A stretch of DNA of 34,692 nucleotides from a virus: positions 1 to 34,692 of the IMG/VR virus record IMGVR_UViG_3300036804_000068. One strand, written 5' to 3'. The position numbers were made by a program, and so were the translations under genes. Below, piece after piece: positions 1-6,220 of the stretch. Position 1 is the stretch's first letter, and every line of letters begins with the position of its first letter. The notes beneath the pieces were generated by a model. The model was not told where the DNA came from. It was given only the letters and a program-made list of their open reading frames with translations, and made no database searches.

Positions 1-14
1 TCGCGCTCGCGCGC

Positions 15-173
15 TCACGGAAAGGCCGCGTGGTAAAACGCGACCGCGCACAGCATAATGACGGCGATGCTGAGCCAGTCTGCAATCTTGACAAGCCAAG
101 GCGGGAAAACGCCTAGCTTGTTCGCGATACACCAAACCAGCCAGAGGATAGCGCCGAGCAGAAACGTGTTCAT
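15..173 (-). CDS. Small two-helix membrane protein
   Basis: A 52-residue protein starting MNTFLLGAILW. Two hydrophobic stretches (about residues 3-20 and 27-48), separated by a short Lys/Pro-containing loop, predict an inner-membrane hairpin. The ATG at 173 overlaps the stop of the upstream gene as ATGA, which fixes the start; a longer open frame upstream is only a shadow of that gene. It is the last gene of a four-gene minus-strand operon (685 to 15). I do not recognise a family. Size and topology fit a small phage membrane effector or holin-like protein, but the early-region position gives no direct lysis context. Confidence 0.6.
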   Translation of the reverse strand: MNTFLLGAILWLVWCIANKLGVFPPWLVKIADWLSIAVIMLCAVAFYHAAFP

Positions 174-382
174 CGCCTGCCCCTCCCGCCGCCGCGCCAC
201 GCGCTCACCATGCGCGCCTTGCGCGCGCCGGCCGCTAGGCGAGCGTCCTTGGCCTCGCACGCGTTGCAGCGCCCGCACTCGGCGCCGTCATGCCAAGCCG
301 GCAGATAGCCGTGACGCGCGCGAAACTCGGTCGCGCAATCGCCATAGCGGTAAATCCCATCGTTGCAGAGTTGGATAGTCAT
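170..382 (-). CDS. Small Cys-rich hypothetical protein
   Basis: A 70-residue protein starting MTIQLCNDGIYRYGDCATEF. Cysteines at residues 6, 16, 36, 39 and 42, with a CxxCxxC cluster, suggest metal binding. The C-terminus is basic (RGGGRGRR). The ATG at 382 is preceded by GGAG nine bases upstream, and an in-frame TTG at 415 is a weaker alternative. The stop overlaps the next start as ATGA. Function is unknown; it is part of the 685-to-15 early operon. Confidence 0.6.
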   Translation of the reverse strand: MTIQLCNDGIYRYGDCATEFRARHGYLPAWHDGAECGRCNACEAKDARLAAGARKARMVSAWRGGGRGRR

Positions 383-383
383 T

Positions 384-527
384 TCACATCGCTCCAAAGT
401 AAGGTGGTTTGCCAAAGACGAGGCGCCAGAGGCGCCCCAATGCGGCGCGCCATGTCTCGCGGCCTTGCCAGTCGCTGGCGCCGCTAGGGCGCCAGTCTGG
501 ATTGAACGGCGAGGGATACGCGCTCAT
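384..527 (-). CDS. Small hypothetical protein (47 aa)
   Basis: This ORF fills what would otherwise be a 140-base gap. It begins MSAYPSPFNPDW and ends PPYFGAM. It is rich in Trp, Pro and Arg, with no membrane segment. Its ATG overlaps the stop of the upstream gene (ATGA at 524-527), and its stop lies two bases before the next start, so the operon is continuous. The DNA inside it contains a perfect 8-bp hairpin (475-495). No family is recognised. The call rests on the coupled junctions and natural-looking composition. Confidence 0.6.
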   Translation of the reverse strand: MSAYPSPFNPDWRPSGASDWQGRETWRAALGRLWRLVFGKPPYFGAM

Positions 528-685
528 TGCGCGTCCCCCGAGTGTAGGACGCGCTCGATCAATTGCACGCCGTGATCGAGGCCAACGTCGGCGTAGGCGT
601 CTTTCATCCGCTCAGAGGCCAAAACCGAAGCGTGAATGGCTGCGGTCGCGTAAATGACGTGAGCGATATGCTTGACGGTTTTCAT
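524..685 (-). CDS. Small hypothetical protein (53 aa)
   Basis: Begins MKTVKHIAHVIYATAAIHAS and ends with an acidic/hydrophobic helix (GVQLIERVLHSG). It is predicted mostly alpha-helical. The start at 685 is chosen because an upstream GTG (727) would fall inside the promoter/operator. AGGAA lies about 12 bases before the ATG. First gene of the 685-to-15 operon, expressed from the promoter at 734-761. Function unknown. Confidence 0.6.
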   Translation of the reverse strand: MKTVKHIAHVIYATAAIHASVLASERMKDAYADVGLDHGVQLIERVLHSGDAQ

Positions 686-728
686 GGTCTGGTAGGTTCC
701 TGCGGGGCGGCGCCAATCGCCGTCCACA

Positions 729-749
729 TGTCAAACATAACAGTTGACA
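729..749. promoter_or_regulatory. Operator-like 21-bp inverted repeat (site O1)
   Basis: TGTCAA, nine bases (ACATAACAG), then TTGACA: a perfect inverted repeat of the 6-bp arms. It covers the -10 box of the minus-strand promoter that reads into the 685-to-15 operon. One of about ten copies in the window; a phage repressor site is the simplest reading. Confidence 0.7.
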
Positions 750-761
750 GTCGGAACGCAA
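734..761 (-). promoter_or_regulatory. Sigma70-type promoter for the 685-15 operon
   Basis: On the minus strand TTGCGT (761-756), 16 bases, then TATGTT (739-734). The 16-bp spacing matches the other early promoters here. The -10 box lies inside operator O1. The -35 is weaker than its siblings. Confidence 0.5.
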
Positions 762-803
762 GCGGAAAAGAGACAATGACCGATCACGATATATTAACGC
801 GCG

Positions 804-837
804 AAAACGGGCGCCGTCGATTGGCAACGGCGCCCGT
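804..837 (-). terminator. Rho-independent terminator after the DUF932 gene
   Basis: Perfect 11-bp stem (ACGGGCGCCGT / ACGGCGCCCGT; plus-strand arms 807-817 and 827-837) with a 9-base loop. On the minus strand the right arm is followed by TTTTCGC. It lies about 70 bases past the DUF932 stop and before the promoter of the next minus operon, as expected for a terminator. Confidence 0.75.
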
Positions 838-908
838 CCCGTGCGCTAGGCGTAGGTCATGAGCCTGCCTAGCCGCACTCTCCGCGAGCGAGTTTGGCGG
901 GGGCGCCC

Positions 909-1820
909 TTACTCGACTTCGCGGAACTCCGCGTCCTTGATCGCTGGCGCGCTCAAAGGTTTGTCACCCTTCAAATCCGCCATGGTTTGCGCCAGCGTCC
1001 ACAGCGCGCGATTAAGCGACACGTTTTGGTCGATACCGCGAATTTCGCGCGTCGTCATGTTGCGGCGCCGGTTGTTGGCGTCGCGCGTGACGCCGTGCAA
1101 ACCGCCTTTCATGACGTTCTCTTGCACGCGATTGAACGTCGACCAAAGGTCGGCGCCGTTGTCGTCATAGCGGCGCGCGCGCAGCAATTGCTCGGCATGA
1201 AGCGGCGCTTTTTCGCCCGGCGCGAGATCGAACCGAACCGTCAACGCGGCATCCGCCAGGGCGATTTGCTCGGGCGCCGGCAAGGCGATCGCCTTCATCC
1301 GGTCAACGCTGTCGCCGACTTCGCCAAGGCGGTCAGCGATCGTGTAGGCGCCCTCGACGACATCCGACACGATGTCGCCCTTGTGATGCACGCGAACTTC
1401 GTCGAGCGTGTCGCCGACGATCATTCCATTCATGCACATGAAGCGAAACCACCCGCCAAACAGTTGTGCCGAGCTTTGCCCGCCGTGCGAGTTGAGCATG
1501 ACGATTTCCGCCACGTCCGGCTTGGCGACGGTGAAGTCGCGGCGCAGGCGAATGAGATGCTTCGTATGGCCGCGCATGTCCTCCTTGCGCGTGTTCGCCT
1601 GAATTGCGTACGTCGGCTTGAAGCCTTCCTTTGCGAGGCCGCGCAGCAAGTCGATGGTCGAGACGTAGGTGTAACGATCCGAGCGGCTTGCGTGGGCGTT
1701 GTCGGCGAAGATCGCCGGCAAGCGCGCGCGCATTTCGTCCTCGGTCAGAAATTCGCCAGCGCGAGCTTGCAACGCGTTGCTGCGAGCGTCCTTGGCAAAC
1801 GATGATGCTAGTTTTGTCAT
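909..1820 (-). CDS. DUF932 (phage/plasmid-like) protein
   Basis: A 303-residue protein starting MTKLASSFAKDARS. It has the character of the DUF932 family: an N-terminal acidic/basic leader, a central block around LRRDFTVAKPDVAEIVMLNSH and GGWFRFMCMNGMIVGD, and a C-terminal helical half containing DLWSTFNRVQENVMKGG. DUF932 proteins are common on phages and plasmids and their function is not established. The start at 1820 is preferred over possible starts at 1889 and 1895 because the promoter -10 box lies at 1868-1873. It is monocistronic, followed by a terminator at 804-837. Identification is by pattern only. Confidence 0.85.
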   Translation of the reverse strand: MTKLASSFAKDARSNALQARAGEFLTEDEMRARLPAIFADNAHASRSDRYTYVSTIDLLRGLAKEGFKPTYAIQANTRKEDMRGHTKHLIRLRRDFTVAKPDVAEIVMLNSHGGQSSAQLFGGWFRFMCMNGMIVGDTLDEVRVHHKGDIVSDVVEGAYTIADRLGEVGDSVDRMKAIALPAPEQIALADAALTVRFDLAPGEKAPLHAEQLLRARRYDDNGADLWSTFNRVQENVMKGGLHGVTRDANNRRRNMTTREIRGIDQNVSLNRALWTLAQTMADLKGDKPLSAPAIKDAEFREVE

Positions 1821-1867
1821 CTGTCCGGTTTCCAGTTTTTGCGACGCTGAATTGCGCCGACAGGTGT

Positions 1868-1895
1868 CATATAGATCGCTTGACGCCATTGTCAA
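1868..1895 (-). promoter_or_regulatory. Sigma70-type promoter for the DUF932 gene
   Basis: On the minus strand TTGACA (1895-1890), 16 bases, TATATG (1873-1868). The -35 TTGACA overlaps the stop codon of the preceding gene. A degenerate operator-like repeat (TGTCAA-N9-TAGTCA, 1890-1910) covers the -35. Confidence 0.8.
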
Positions 1896-2137
1896 CCGAA
1901 AAGATAGTCATTGACGTGTTCATAGCCAATGTCGGTTTCGATTTCGCCAACGGGGTTTGTGTTCGGCTCGGCCTCGAAGGTTTTGCCTTCCGGCTCCGCC
2001 TCGATTTTGTGAACGCGACAACCGGTTGGACACTTGTCGAGCGCGATCAACATGGCCTGATGAAAGTCGTTGGCCTCGACGTTGATCCATGTCCAATCGT
2101 CGCTAGGCCAAACGAAGGTGATTTGGAATTTTTTCAT
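1892..2137 (-). CDS. Hypothetical acidic protein (81 aa)
   Basis: Begins MKKFQITFVWPSDDWTWINV. The first half looks like a compact alpha/beta fold with a DFHQAMLIALDKC helix. The C-terminal half is acidic and Glu/Pro/Asn-rich. The start at 2137 overlaps the upstream stop (ATGA); a longer open frame from 2446 is mostly a shadow. Second gene of an operon from the promoter at 2494-2521. Family not recognised; the beta-strand/helix pattern resembles small phage DUFs that modulate host enzymes, but that is speculative. Confidence 0.65.
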   Translation of the reverse strand: MKKFQITFVWPSDDWTWINVEANDFHQAMLIALDKCPTGCRVHKIEAEPEGKTFEAEPNTNPVGEIETDIGYEHVNDYLFG

Positions 2138-2355
2138 TTCACGCCCTCGATCTTTCTCAGTCCCGCGTTGGGACCGAATACCCATTCGTAATTGACGGGA
2201 TCGTCGCACTCGATGACGCGCGTCTCGCGCACGAGCATCCATCGGTCGCGCAGATTGGCGACGTTGGCTTCCGCTTCCGCTTTGGTGGCGAAACGAAGCG
2301 CGTTGCCTGCCCATTTGCCGCTGCTGTCGGCGATCACTTCTGGTTTCCAACTCAT
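2134..2355 (-). CDS. Hypothetical protein (73 aa)
   Basis: Begins MSWKPEVIADSSGKWAGNAL. The pattern (ATKAEAEANVANLRDRWMLVRETRVIECDDPVNYEW) matches a type of small phage or proteobacterial protein in which a helix with regularly spaced Ala/Glu precedes two strands. I cannot name a function. The start has GGAAAC upstream at moderate spacing and gives the ATGA link to the next gene. The 5' leader is about 130 bases and structured. Confidence 0.65.
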   Translation of the reverse strand: MSWKPEVIADSSGKWAGNALRFATKAEAEANVANLRDRWMLVRETRVIECDDPVNYEWVFGPNAGLRKIEGVK

Positions 2356-2486
2356 GGTCTGTTTCCGTTTGTTTGAAGAACGCCCGCAGATATTCAACCG
2401 CTGCGGGCGCCGGTCGTTGCTCTAAGTCCGCCTGACAGTCTGGCAACCGTCCCTGTCATGCCGCGCACGATCTAAGTCCGCCGTGC
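2356..2486 (-). other. Structured 5' leader upstream of the 2355 gene
   Basis: About 130 bases between promoter and start codon without a convincing gene. It holds a perfect 9-bp hairpin (CGCCCGCAG 2381-2389 / CTGCGGGCG 2401-2409), a TGACAG...CTGTCA inverted repeat (2433-2458), and a 12-bp direct repeat TCTAAGTCCGCC at 2421-2432 and 2471-2482, exactly 50 bases apart. No U-tract follows the hairpin. It could be a regulatory leader or a small RNA. Confidence 0.45.
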
Positions 2487-2506
2487 GTCATACGATATAG
2501 TTGACA
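2486..2506. promoter_or_regulatory. Operator-like inverted repeat (site O3)
   Basis: CGTCAT, nine bases (ACGATATAG), TTGACA. It overlaps the -10 box of the minus-strand promoter at 2494-2521. Left arm is imperfect. Confidence 0.6.
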
Positions 2507-2521
2507 CTCGCGCCGTGTCAA
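2494..2521 (-). promoter_or_regulatory. Sigma70-type promoter for the 2355-1892 operon
   Basis: Minus strand TTGACA (2521-2516), 16 bases, TATATC (2499-2494). The spacer carries GTGTCAAC, one arm of operator O3. Confidence 0.8.
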
Positions 2522-2522
2522 G

Positions 2523-2705
2523 TCAGCAATCGACAATCAGCGGCGCGTCATGCTCGAATAGCTCGTCGGCGAGCTTTCGGATTACCGCGTTAAGCTCCGC
2601 GTTCTTGAGCCGCCGGATCGGCGGGTGAGCGCGCCAGAGCTTGTCGAATGCCGCTTGCAGAGCTTCGCCCTGCTCTTCGGTCATCACCATGTTGGGGCGT
2701 TTCAT
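2523..2705 (-). CDS. Small hypothetical protein (60 aa)
   Basis: Begins MKRPNMVMTEEQGEALQAAF and is helical, ending EHDAPLIVDC. The ATG at 2705 overlaps the upstream stop (ATGA). The stop sits right next to the -35 box of the following operon. Family not recognised; probably soluble and co-expressed with the 2965 gene. Confidence 0.6.
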   Translation of the reverse strand: MKRPNMVMTEEQGEALQAAFDKLWRAHPPIRRLKNAELNAVIRKLADELFEHDAPLIVDC

Positions 2706-2965
2706 GGCTTGTCCGCCTTGGCGGGGGGCTTGGGATCGCCAGGAACAAGCTCGCGCTCGTTGCTTTCGTCGCCCTCAATCAACGTGATCGAAGGCAAGCG
2801 GCGCGAGCCCATGTTGCCTACGCCCCAAACGCAAAGCGTCGAGTTGGCCTCTTCGCCGTCGGGGCCGACAAGGCGGATCAGCGTCCGATCGTTGTCGCCA
2901 TCGACCTTGCGCTCGATGACGATTTTCGCCACGCCCCAAATGTAGGTATCGGTATCCACTCTCAT
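2702..2965 (-). CDS. Hypothetical beta-rich protein (87 aa)
   Basis: Begins MRVDTDTYIWGVAKIVIERK and has alternating strands (TLIRLVGPDGEE, STLCVWGVGNMG), with a Pro/Lys-rich C-terminus (PGDPKPPAKADKP). The start at 2965 follows an AGAGAGTGTGCAACC leader, a variant of the GAGAGTGC element seen at other starts, and lies downstream of a clear promoter. The longer frame to 3085 would run across that promoter. Function unknown. Confidence 0.65.
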   Translation of the reverse strand: MRVDTDTYIWGVAKIVIERKVDGDNDRTLIRLVGPDGEEANSTLCVWGVGNMGSRRLPSITLIEGDESNERELVPGDPKPPAKADKP

Positions 2966-3004
2966 GGTTGCACACTCTCTGTTTGCGGTATATCCGGGCG
3001 CAGT

Positions 3005-3035
3005 CCGCCCGTCAATTGATTTAGTTGACGGGCGG
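3005..3035. promoter_or_regulatory. Operator-like long perfect palindrome (site O4)
   Basis: Core CGTCAA-N9-TTGACG (3010-3030), extended to perfect 11-bp arms CCGCCCGTCAA and TTGACGGGCGG around the nine-base centre. The centre holds the -10 box of the minus promoter. Confidence 0.7.
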
Positions 3036-3045
3036 TTTATGTCAA
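3018..3045 (-). promoter_or_regulatory. Sigma70-type promoter for the 2965-2523 operon
   Basis: Minus strand TTGACA (3045-3040), 16 bases, TAAATC (3023-3018). It overlaps the 3' end of the upstream gene and the long palindrome O4. Confidence 0.8.
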
Positions 3046-3266
3046 GAGCGCCCGGATGACACCGCCATGAAATTGCAACCGGCAATTTCGATGTTGGTGA
3101 CGTGGCCGCATTCCTCGCATCGGCCCGACTTGTAGAACTTGTCGGCGTCGGGCATGGTCTGCTTCACGCCGCACGCGGCGCAGTTGAATTGCTGGTACAC
3201 TTGCCAGCCGTCCGCCATCCGCTGCTCAGCGTTGCGGACCACCTCCCAAAAGGGCGAGACTTTCAT
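3042..3266 (-). CDS. Zinc-ribbon-like small protein
   Basis: A 74-residue protein. Cysteines at 29, 32, 50 and 53 form a CxxC-N17-CxxC zinc-ribbon pattern (FNCAACGVKQ ... GRCEECGHVTNI). The N-terminal part is helical. The ATG overlaps the upstream stop (ATGA at 3263-3266). Such small zinc ribbons in phage early regions often bind nucleic acid or host polymerase, but the target here is unknown. The 3' end overlaps the -35 box of the next operon. Confidence 0.7.
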   Translation of the reverse strand: MKVSPFWEVVRNAEQRMADGWQVYQQFNCAACGVKQTMPDADKFYKSGRCEECGHVTNIEIAGCNFMAVSSGRS

Positions 3267-3943
3267 CGCGGGCCGCCGTTCTTCGTCTTGCCCTCAAGGC
3301 CGCGCTTCACCTTGGCCTCTTCGGTCAACGCCTTCGATAGCTCGGCGAGCTTGTTCGCGCTCCAATAGTCGCGCAACAGCCGGGCGATGCTTTTCGCGCT
3401 GTCGCTGAGCGAGAACAGGTTCTCGCCGCTTTGCTCGATCGTCCGCTTGAGCTTGGCGACCTCGCCTTCCAGCTCCGCGTTGGCCTCGCGCAAGGCTTCG
3501 CGCTCGGTTTGCTTTCGCGGCGCCGCGTCGCCGCCGGCGCTCTCGCGATCCGCCGCCTTGAACCGGCGCAAGACGGTGGTCGGGTGATTGATGGTCTGGC
3601 GCTGGTTTTCCGCCAGCGTCGCCCGCCACGCCTCGATGGCGTCGATTTGATCCATGCACTGCATCGCGTGGTTGCGCGTCGCCTTGTCGACCATCCTGAG
3701 TTTCGGGTGACTGTCGAGCCAGCCTGAGAAGCACAGGTTGTAGCCCTTGCCTTCGGGCTTGTTGGCGTGTCCGTGCAGCATCGCGAGCTTGCGCCCGTGA
3801 CTGAACAGCTCCGCCACCTTGCGCCAGTCGAGCCATGTCTGGCCGCGCTGGATGCGCTCCAAGGCTTCGTCGGCTTCGCGCTCTAGCCGCGCCTCGTATT
3901 CGGCTTCAAAGCGTTGCGCTTCGCCGTTGTCCATGTCTGTCAT
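3263..3943 (-). CDS. Hypothetical helical / coiled-coil protein
   Basis: A 226-residue protein starting MTDMDNGEAQRFEAEYEARL. The N-terminal 30 residues are a charged helix. The central block (TWLDWRKVAELFSHGRKLAM through FSGWLDSH and ATRNHAMQCMDQIDAIEAWR) looks like a conserved globular region. Residues about 150-180 are a coiled coil (EREALREANAELEGEVAKLK). The central block recalls phage and plasmid proteins that act near ParB or KorB-type regulators, but I cannot assign a family. The start at 3943 follows GAGAGAGTGCAAG, the recurring leader element. It is the first gene of an operon with the zinc-ribbon gene. Confidence 0.7.
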   Translation of the reverse strand: MTDMDNGEAQRFEAEYEARLEREADEALERIQRGQTWLDWRKVAELFSHGRKLAMLHGHANKPEGKGYNLCFSGWLDSHPKLRMVDKATRNHAMQCMDQIDAIEAWRATLAENQRQTINHPTTVLRRFKAADRESAGGDAAPRKQTEREALREANAELEGEVAKLKRTIEQSGENLFSLSDSAKSIARLLRDYWSANKLAELSKALTEEAKVKRGLEGKTKNGGPR

Positions 3944-3993
3944 TTTGCTTGCACTCTCTCTCAAGGGTTTGTGTCGCATTCAGCGACTAATGC

Positions 3994-4021
3994 AATATAG
4001 CGGGTAACGAATGACTGTCAA
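3994..4021 (-). promoter_or_regulatory. Sigma70-type promoter for the 3943-3042 operon
   Basis: Minus strand TTGACA (4021-4016), 16 bases, TATATT (3999-3994): near-consensus. Here the -35 hexamer is itself one arm of operator O5. Confidence 0.85.
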
Positions 4022-4036
4022 CCCTATAGCTTGATA
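4016..4036. promoter_or_regulatory. Operator-like inverted repeat (site O5)
   Basis: TGTCAA-N9 (CCCTATAGC)-TTGATA. The left arm is extended by GAC upstream, and one right-arm base deviates. It covers the -35 box of the minus promoter. The neighbouring 4037-4083 stretch is AT-rich and noncoding, with only a weak 6-bp hairpin. Confidence 0.6.
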
Positions 4037-4083
4037 ATTTTTTAACATCGGTTTCTGGATATTTTACAAAAATAAAATGCCAT

Positions 4084-4287
4084 TTACGAACTGAGGATGT
4101 CCTTCTCAATCTGGTCGGCCATGTTGCGCAACATCGCGGGAAGCCTGAGCGTGACGGAAAGGTCGCCTTGCACGGAGAAGCCCGAGCCGTTGTCGCCTTC
4201 GATGACGATGACGATGACGCCGCGAGCGTCGGCTTGCTCACGGACCATCGTCGCCAAGCCGTCGTACTTGCCGGGTCCGGCGCTCAT
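4084..4287 (-). CDS. Small hypothetical protein (67 aa)
   Basis: Begins MSAGPGKYDGLATMVREQAD. A hydrophobic strand (GVIVIVIEGD) is followed by a Gly/Ser loop and a C-terminal amphipathic helix (LPAMLRNMADQIEKDIL), so a small alpha/beta fold is likely. The start overlaps the upstream stop (ATGA). Function unknown. Confidence 0.6.
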   Translation of the reverse strand: MSAGPGKYDGLATMVREQADARGVIVIVIEGDNGSGFSVQGDLSVTLRLPAMLRNMADQIEKDILSS

Positions 4288-4550
4288 TTTACCGCCTCAA
4301 CCGTGATGCGAATTGAGAACCCATGCGTGGTCAGTCCGGTGTCGGACGGATGCTGGCGCCCGACACAAGCGATGAACGTCCCGTCGGCTTGCGGCGCGAC
4401 GAAACCCGGCAGACCGTCAACCTTGGCCGCGCAATGCTGCGCCGCCTCGCCGGCCGCGTGCGTCGGGCTGTCCGCCTCGACCGTGAACGTGTAGCGCGCC
4501 AGCGGCTCGGGCCGCGCCGTCAGCGCCGTCACCGTGCATCCGTATTTCAT
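4284..4550 (-). CDS. Hypothetical protein (88 aa)
   Basis: Begins MKYGCTVTALTARPEPLARY with GAGG five bases upstream. In-frame ATGs at 4568 and 4616 lie upstream, but the one at 4616 falls inside operator O6a. The middle (SPTHAAGEAAQHCAAKVDGL) is a helix and the ends are strands. No minus-strand promoter as clean as the others was found; TTGTCA at 4633-4628 has a poor -10. Function unknown; it is coupled to the 4287 gene. Confidence 0.6.
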   Translation of the reverse strand: MKYGCTVTALTARPEPLARYTFTVEADSPTHAAGEAAQHCAAKVDGLPGFVAPQADGTFIACVGRQHPSDTGLTTHGFSIRITVEAVK

Positions 4551-4610
4551 CTTGCCTCGCAACTTCATTCCTGTCGCCACCGCGACGTTAATCCGTTGCC
4601 AACTAGCTAG

Positions 4611-4631
4611 TGTCATACGGCTCACTTGACA
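4611..4631. promoter_or_regulatory. Operator-like inverted repeat (site O6a)
   Basis: TGTCAT-N9-TTGACA. Its right arm is the -35 hexamer of the plus-strand promoter at 4626-4653. It overlaps a second copy (O6b), making this divergent region the only tandem site. Confidence 0.6.
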
Positions 4632-4653
4632 ACCCCTGACTGCCACATATATT
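4626..4653 (+). promoter_or_regulatory. Plus-strand early promoter for the regulator operon
   Basis: TTGACA (4626-4631), 16 bases, TATATT (4648-4653): near-consensus. It lies 40 bases before the first regulator gene and reads the whole 4695-9129 operon as far as can be seen. Confidence 0.85.
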
Positions 4654-4657
4654 GACA
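4637..4657. promoter_or_regulatory. Operator-like inverted repeat (site O6b)
   Basis: TGACTG-N9 (CCACATATA)-TTGACA. The left arm is poor. It covers the -10 box of the plus promoter. Confidence 0.5.
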
Positions 4658-4694
4658 CTCTCACCAATCGCGGACTGTGGAGCGAAGAGAGTGC

Positions 4695-4940
4695 ATGAAC
4701 GTGGCTAGAGGACCGCTCAATCTGGCGAAGTCATACAACTTCGTCGAGAAGAAACCCGTGATCGACGAAATGCGGACGCTGATCGACCACGACGAATATC
4801 GCAAGGTCGCCAACGATACGAACGTGTCGGTCACGACGCTGCGCAATTGGTTCTCGGGCAAAACCATTTCGCCGCGAACCATCACCGTCAACAAAGTGCT
4901 GGCGCGCTACGGCAAGCGCCTCGGGATCGTGGACCTATGA
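4695..4940 (+). CDS. Small HTH protein, candidate phage repressor/Cro-type regulator
   Basis: An 81-residue protein starting MNVARGPLNL. Residues about 32-70 (EYRKVANDTNVSVTTLRNWF) fit a helix-turn-helix in which VSVTTLRNWF is the recognition helix, followed by a basic C-terminal helix. The ATG follows GAGAGTGC directly; a GTG at 4677 is a weaker alternative. It is the first gene after the divergent promoter/operator region, the classic place for a lytic/lysogenic switch regulator. It is a good candidate to bind the recurrent TGTCAA-N9-TTGACA sites, but nothing in the sequence proves this. Confidence 0.75.
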   Translation: MNVARGPLNLAKSYNFVEKKPVIDEMRTLIDHDEYRKVANDTNVSVTTLRNWFSGKTISPRTITVNKVLARYGKRLGIVDL

Positions 4941-5428
4941 AGCTCAAGATTGCATTGACCGTCGACCCTGACGCCGGCGAACAGCTCGTTGGCTTGCTGG
5001 TGAAAGCCTTCGGCCGGGGCGAACTCGGCATCGTTGATTTGAAAATTGACCGCGCCGGTTACGAGAAGCCGCTCGGCCCCGTGCGGCAATCGACCATCGC
5101 GAAATTGGTCGCGCGGCGCGAACACGGCCCGAAGCGATACCGCAAAGGTTACGAGCTTGGCATGAGGGCGATGAAGTCCGGCAAGCCGAACGGCGTGACG
5201 GTCACGCTCAAGGCGCTCAAGCACAACCTCTCGCGCGAAGGGTTTCGCGAGATGTGGCGCGAACACGGCCTCGCGCCCAACGGCCTGAGCGCGACGCTGA
5301 GCAGGTTGCAGCGGCGCGGCTACGTCCAAGGCGACGGCGCCGGCGTTTGGAAGCTCACGCCAAAAGGCGAGGAATTGGAGGCGAAACTCAATGCGAAAGT
5401 GGAGCACGATGACCGCAAGAGCGATTGA
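4937..5428 (+). CDS. Winged-helix-like protein
   Basis: A 163-residue protein starting MKLKIALTVDPDAGEQLVGL. The N-terminus (about 1-35) resembles a small alpha/beta module. The C-terminal half (SREGFREMWREHGLAPNGLS followed by RLQRRGYVQGDGAGVWKLTP) has the recognition-helix/wing pattern of a winged helix. The start overlaps the previous stop (ATGA). It is likely DNA-binding and works with its neighbours in early regulation; its exact family is unknown. Confidence 0.65.
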   Translation: MKLKIALTVDPDAGEQLVGLLVKAFGRGELGIVDLKIDRAGYEKPLGPVRQSTIAKLVARREHGPKRYRKGYELGMRAMKSGKPNGVTVTLKALKHNLSREGFREMWREHGLAPNGLSATLSRLQRRGYVQGDGAGVWKLTPKGEELEAKLNAKVEHDDRKSD

Positions 5429-5777
5429 CCGGGCCACGCGATCGGACCCGCAGGCGGCGATCATCAAACAGATGCTCGCGCTGTTCGATCCGCTGTTCAA
5501 CATTCGCGGCGCCATGCCCGCGCGCTGCATCCAGGCGTTCCTGTTGGTCGCGCAAGAGGAAGGGCTGAGCGTCGGCGAATTGGCGAAGCGCGCCGGCGTG
5601 TCGCCGACTACTATGAGCCGTAATCTGCTTGACATGACCGATCGCGATCGGAATTATGAGAGCGGCGCCGGGCTGGTCGAAAGCCGAGAGAACATCCTCA
5701 ATCGCCGGGAGAAACTTTACAGCCTGACGCCCAAGGGACGCGCGTTGATCGCCTCGATCACAAAGGCCAAGCCATGA
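5409..5777 (+). CDS. MarR-like winged-helix protein
   Basis: A 122-residue protein with a MarR-like core: QAFLLVAQEEGLSVGELAKR then GVSPTTMSRNLLDM as helix-turn-helix, and a wing ending in LYSLTPKGRALI. The ATG at 5409 has GGAG four bases upstream. An ATG at 5391 with GGAGG nine bases upstream is an equally plausible start adding six residues. It overlaps the 3' end of the upstream gene. It probably regulates phage or host transcription; the ligand, if any, is unknown. Confidence 0.75.
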   Translation: MTARAIDRATRSDPQAAIIKQMLALFDPLFNIRGAMPARCIQAFLLVAQEEGLSVGELAKRAGVSPTTMSRNLLDMTDRDRNYESGAGLVESRENILNRREKLYSLTPKGRALIASITKAKP

Positions 5778-6220
5778 GAACGTCGCCGGGCTCATGCCAG
5801 AAATTCTTGGCAAAGGCGCTGGCCTACAAAGGCGATGAATGTCTGTTTTGGCCTTACAGCGGCAAGCCCGGTGGCTACCCGCAAATATGGCTCGACGGGA
5901 CGAGCAAGCTGTTAGGTCGCGTCGTCTGCGAGCGTGTTCATGGACCGCCGCCAACGCCCGAACATGAGGCCGCCCATTCGTGCGGCAGAGGCAACAAAGG
6001 CTGCATCACGCCGCGTCATCTGCGCTGGGCGACGCACGCCGAAAATGTCGCCGATAGGGTCGCGCACGGGACTGCAAAATTGACCGCTAAGGACGTGCGG
6101 GCAATTCGCCGAATGGTGTCGCAAGGAACGCGCACACAGAAGCAACTGGCGGCAAGGTTCGGGGTCGGCGAGCCGACAATCAGCAAAATTGTTCGGAGGG
6201 AAATGTGGGTCAACGTGTAA
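5774..6220 (+). CDS. HNH endonuclease with C-terminal HTH
   Basis: A 148-residue protein. The HNH core is EHEAAHSCGRGNKGCITPRH (first His about residue 68), followed by LRWATHAENVADRVAHG with the conserved Asn about 91. Residues 103-143 (KLTAKDVRAIRRMVSQGTRT, QKQLAARFGVGEPTISKIVR) form a helix-turn-helix, as in phage HNH homing endonucleases. It is coupled by ATGA to the regulator upstream. It may be a free-standing homing endonuclease or serve in DNA processing; no intron is visible. Confidence 0.85.
   Translation: MRTSPGSCQKFLAKALAYKGDECLFWPYSGKPGGYPQIWLDGTSKLLGRVVCERVHGPPPTPEHEAAHSCGRGNKGCITPRHLRWATHAENVADRVAHGTAKLTAKDVRAIRRMVSQGTRTQKQLAARFGVGEPTISKIVRREMWVNV

Noticed and set aside
894-1805. 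Long plus-strand ORF (303 aa)
   Set aside because: It is antisense to the DUF932 gene across its length, and the DUF932 frame has clear family character.
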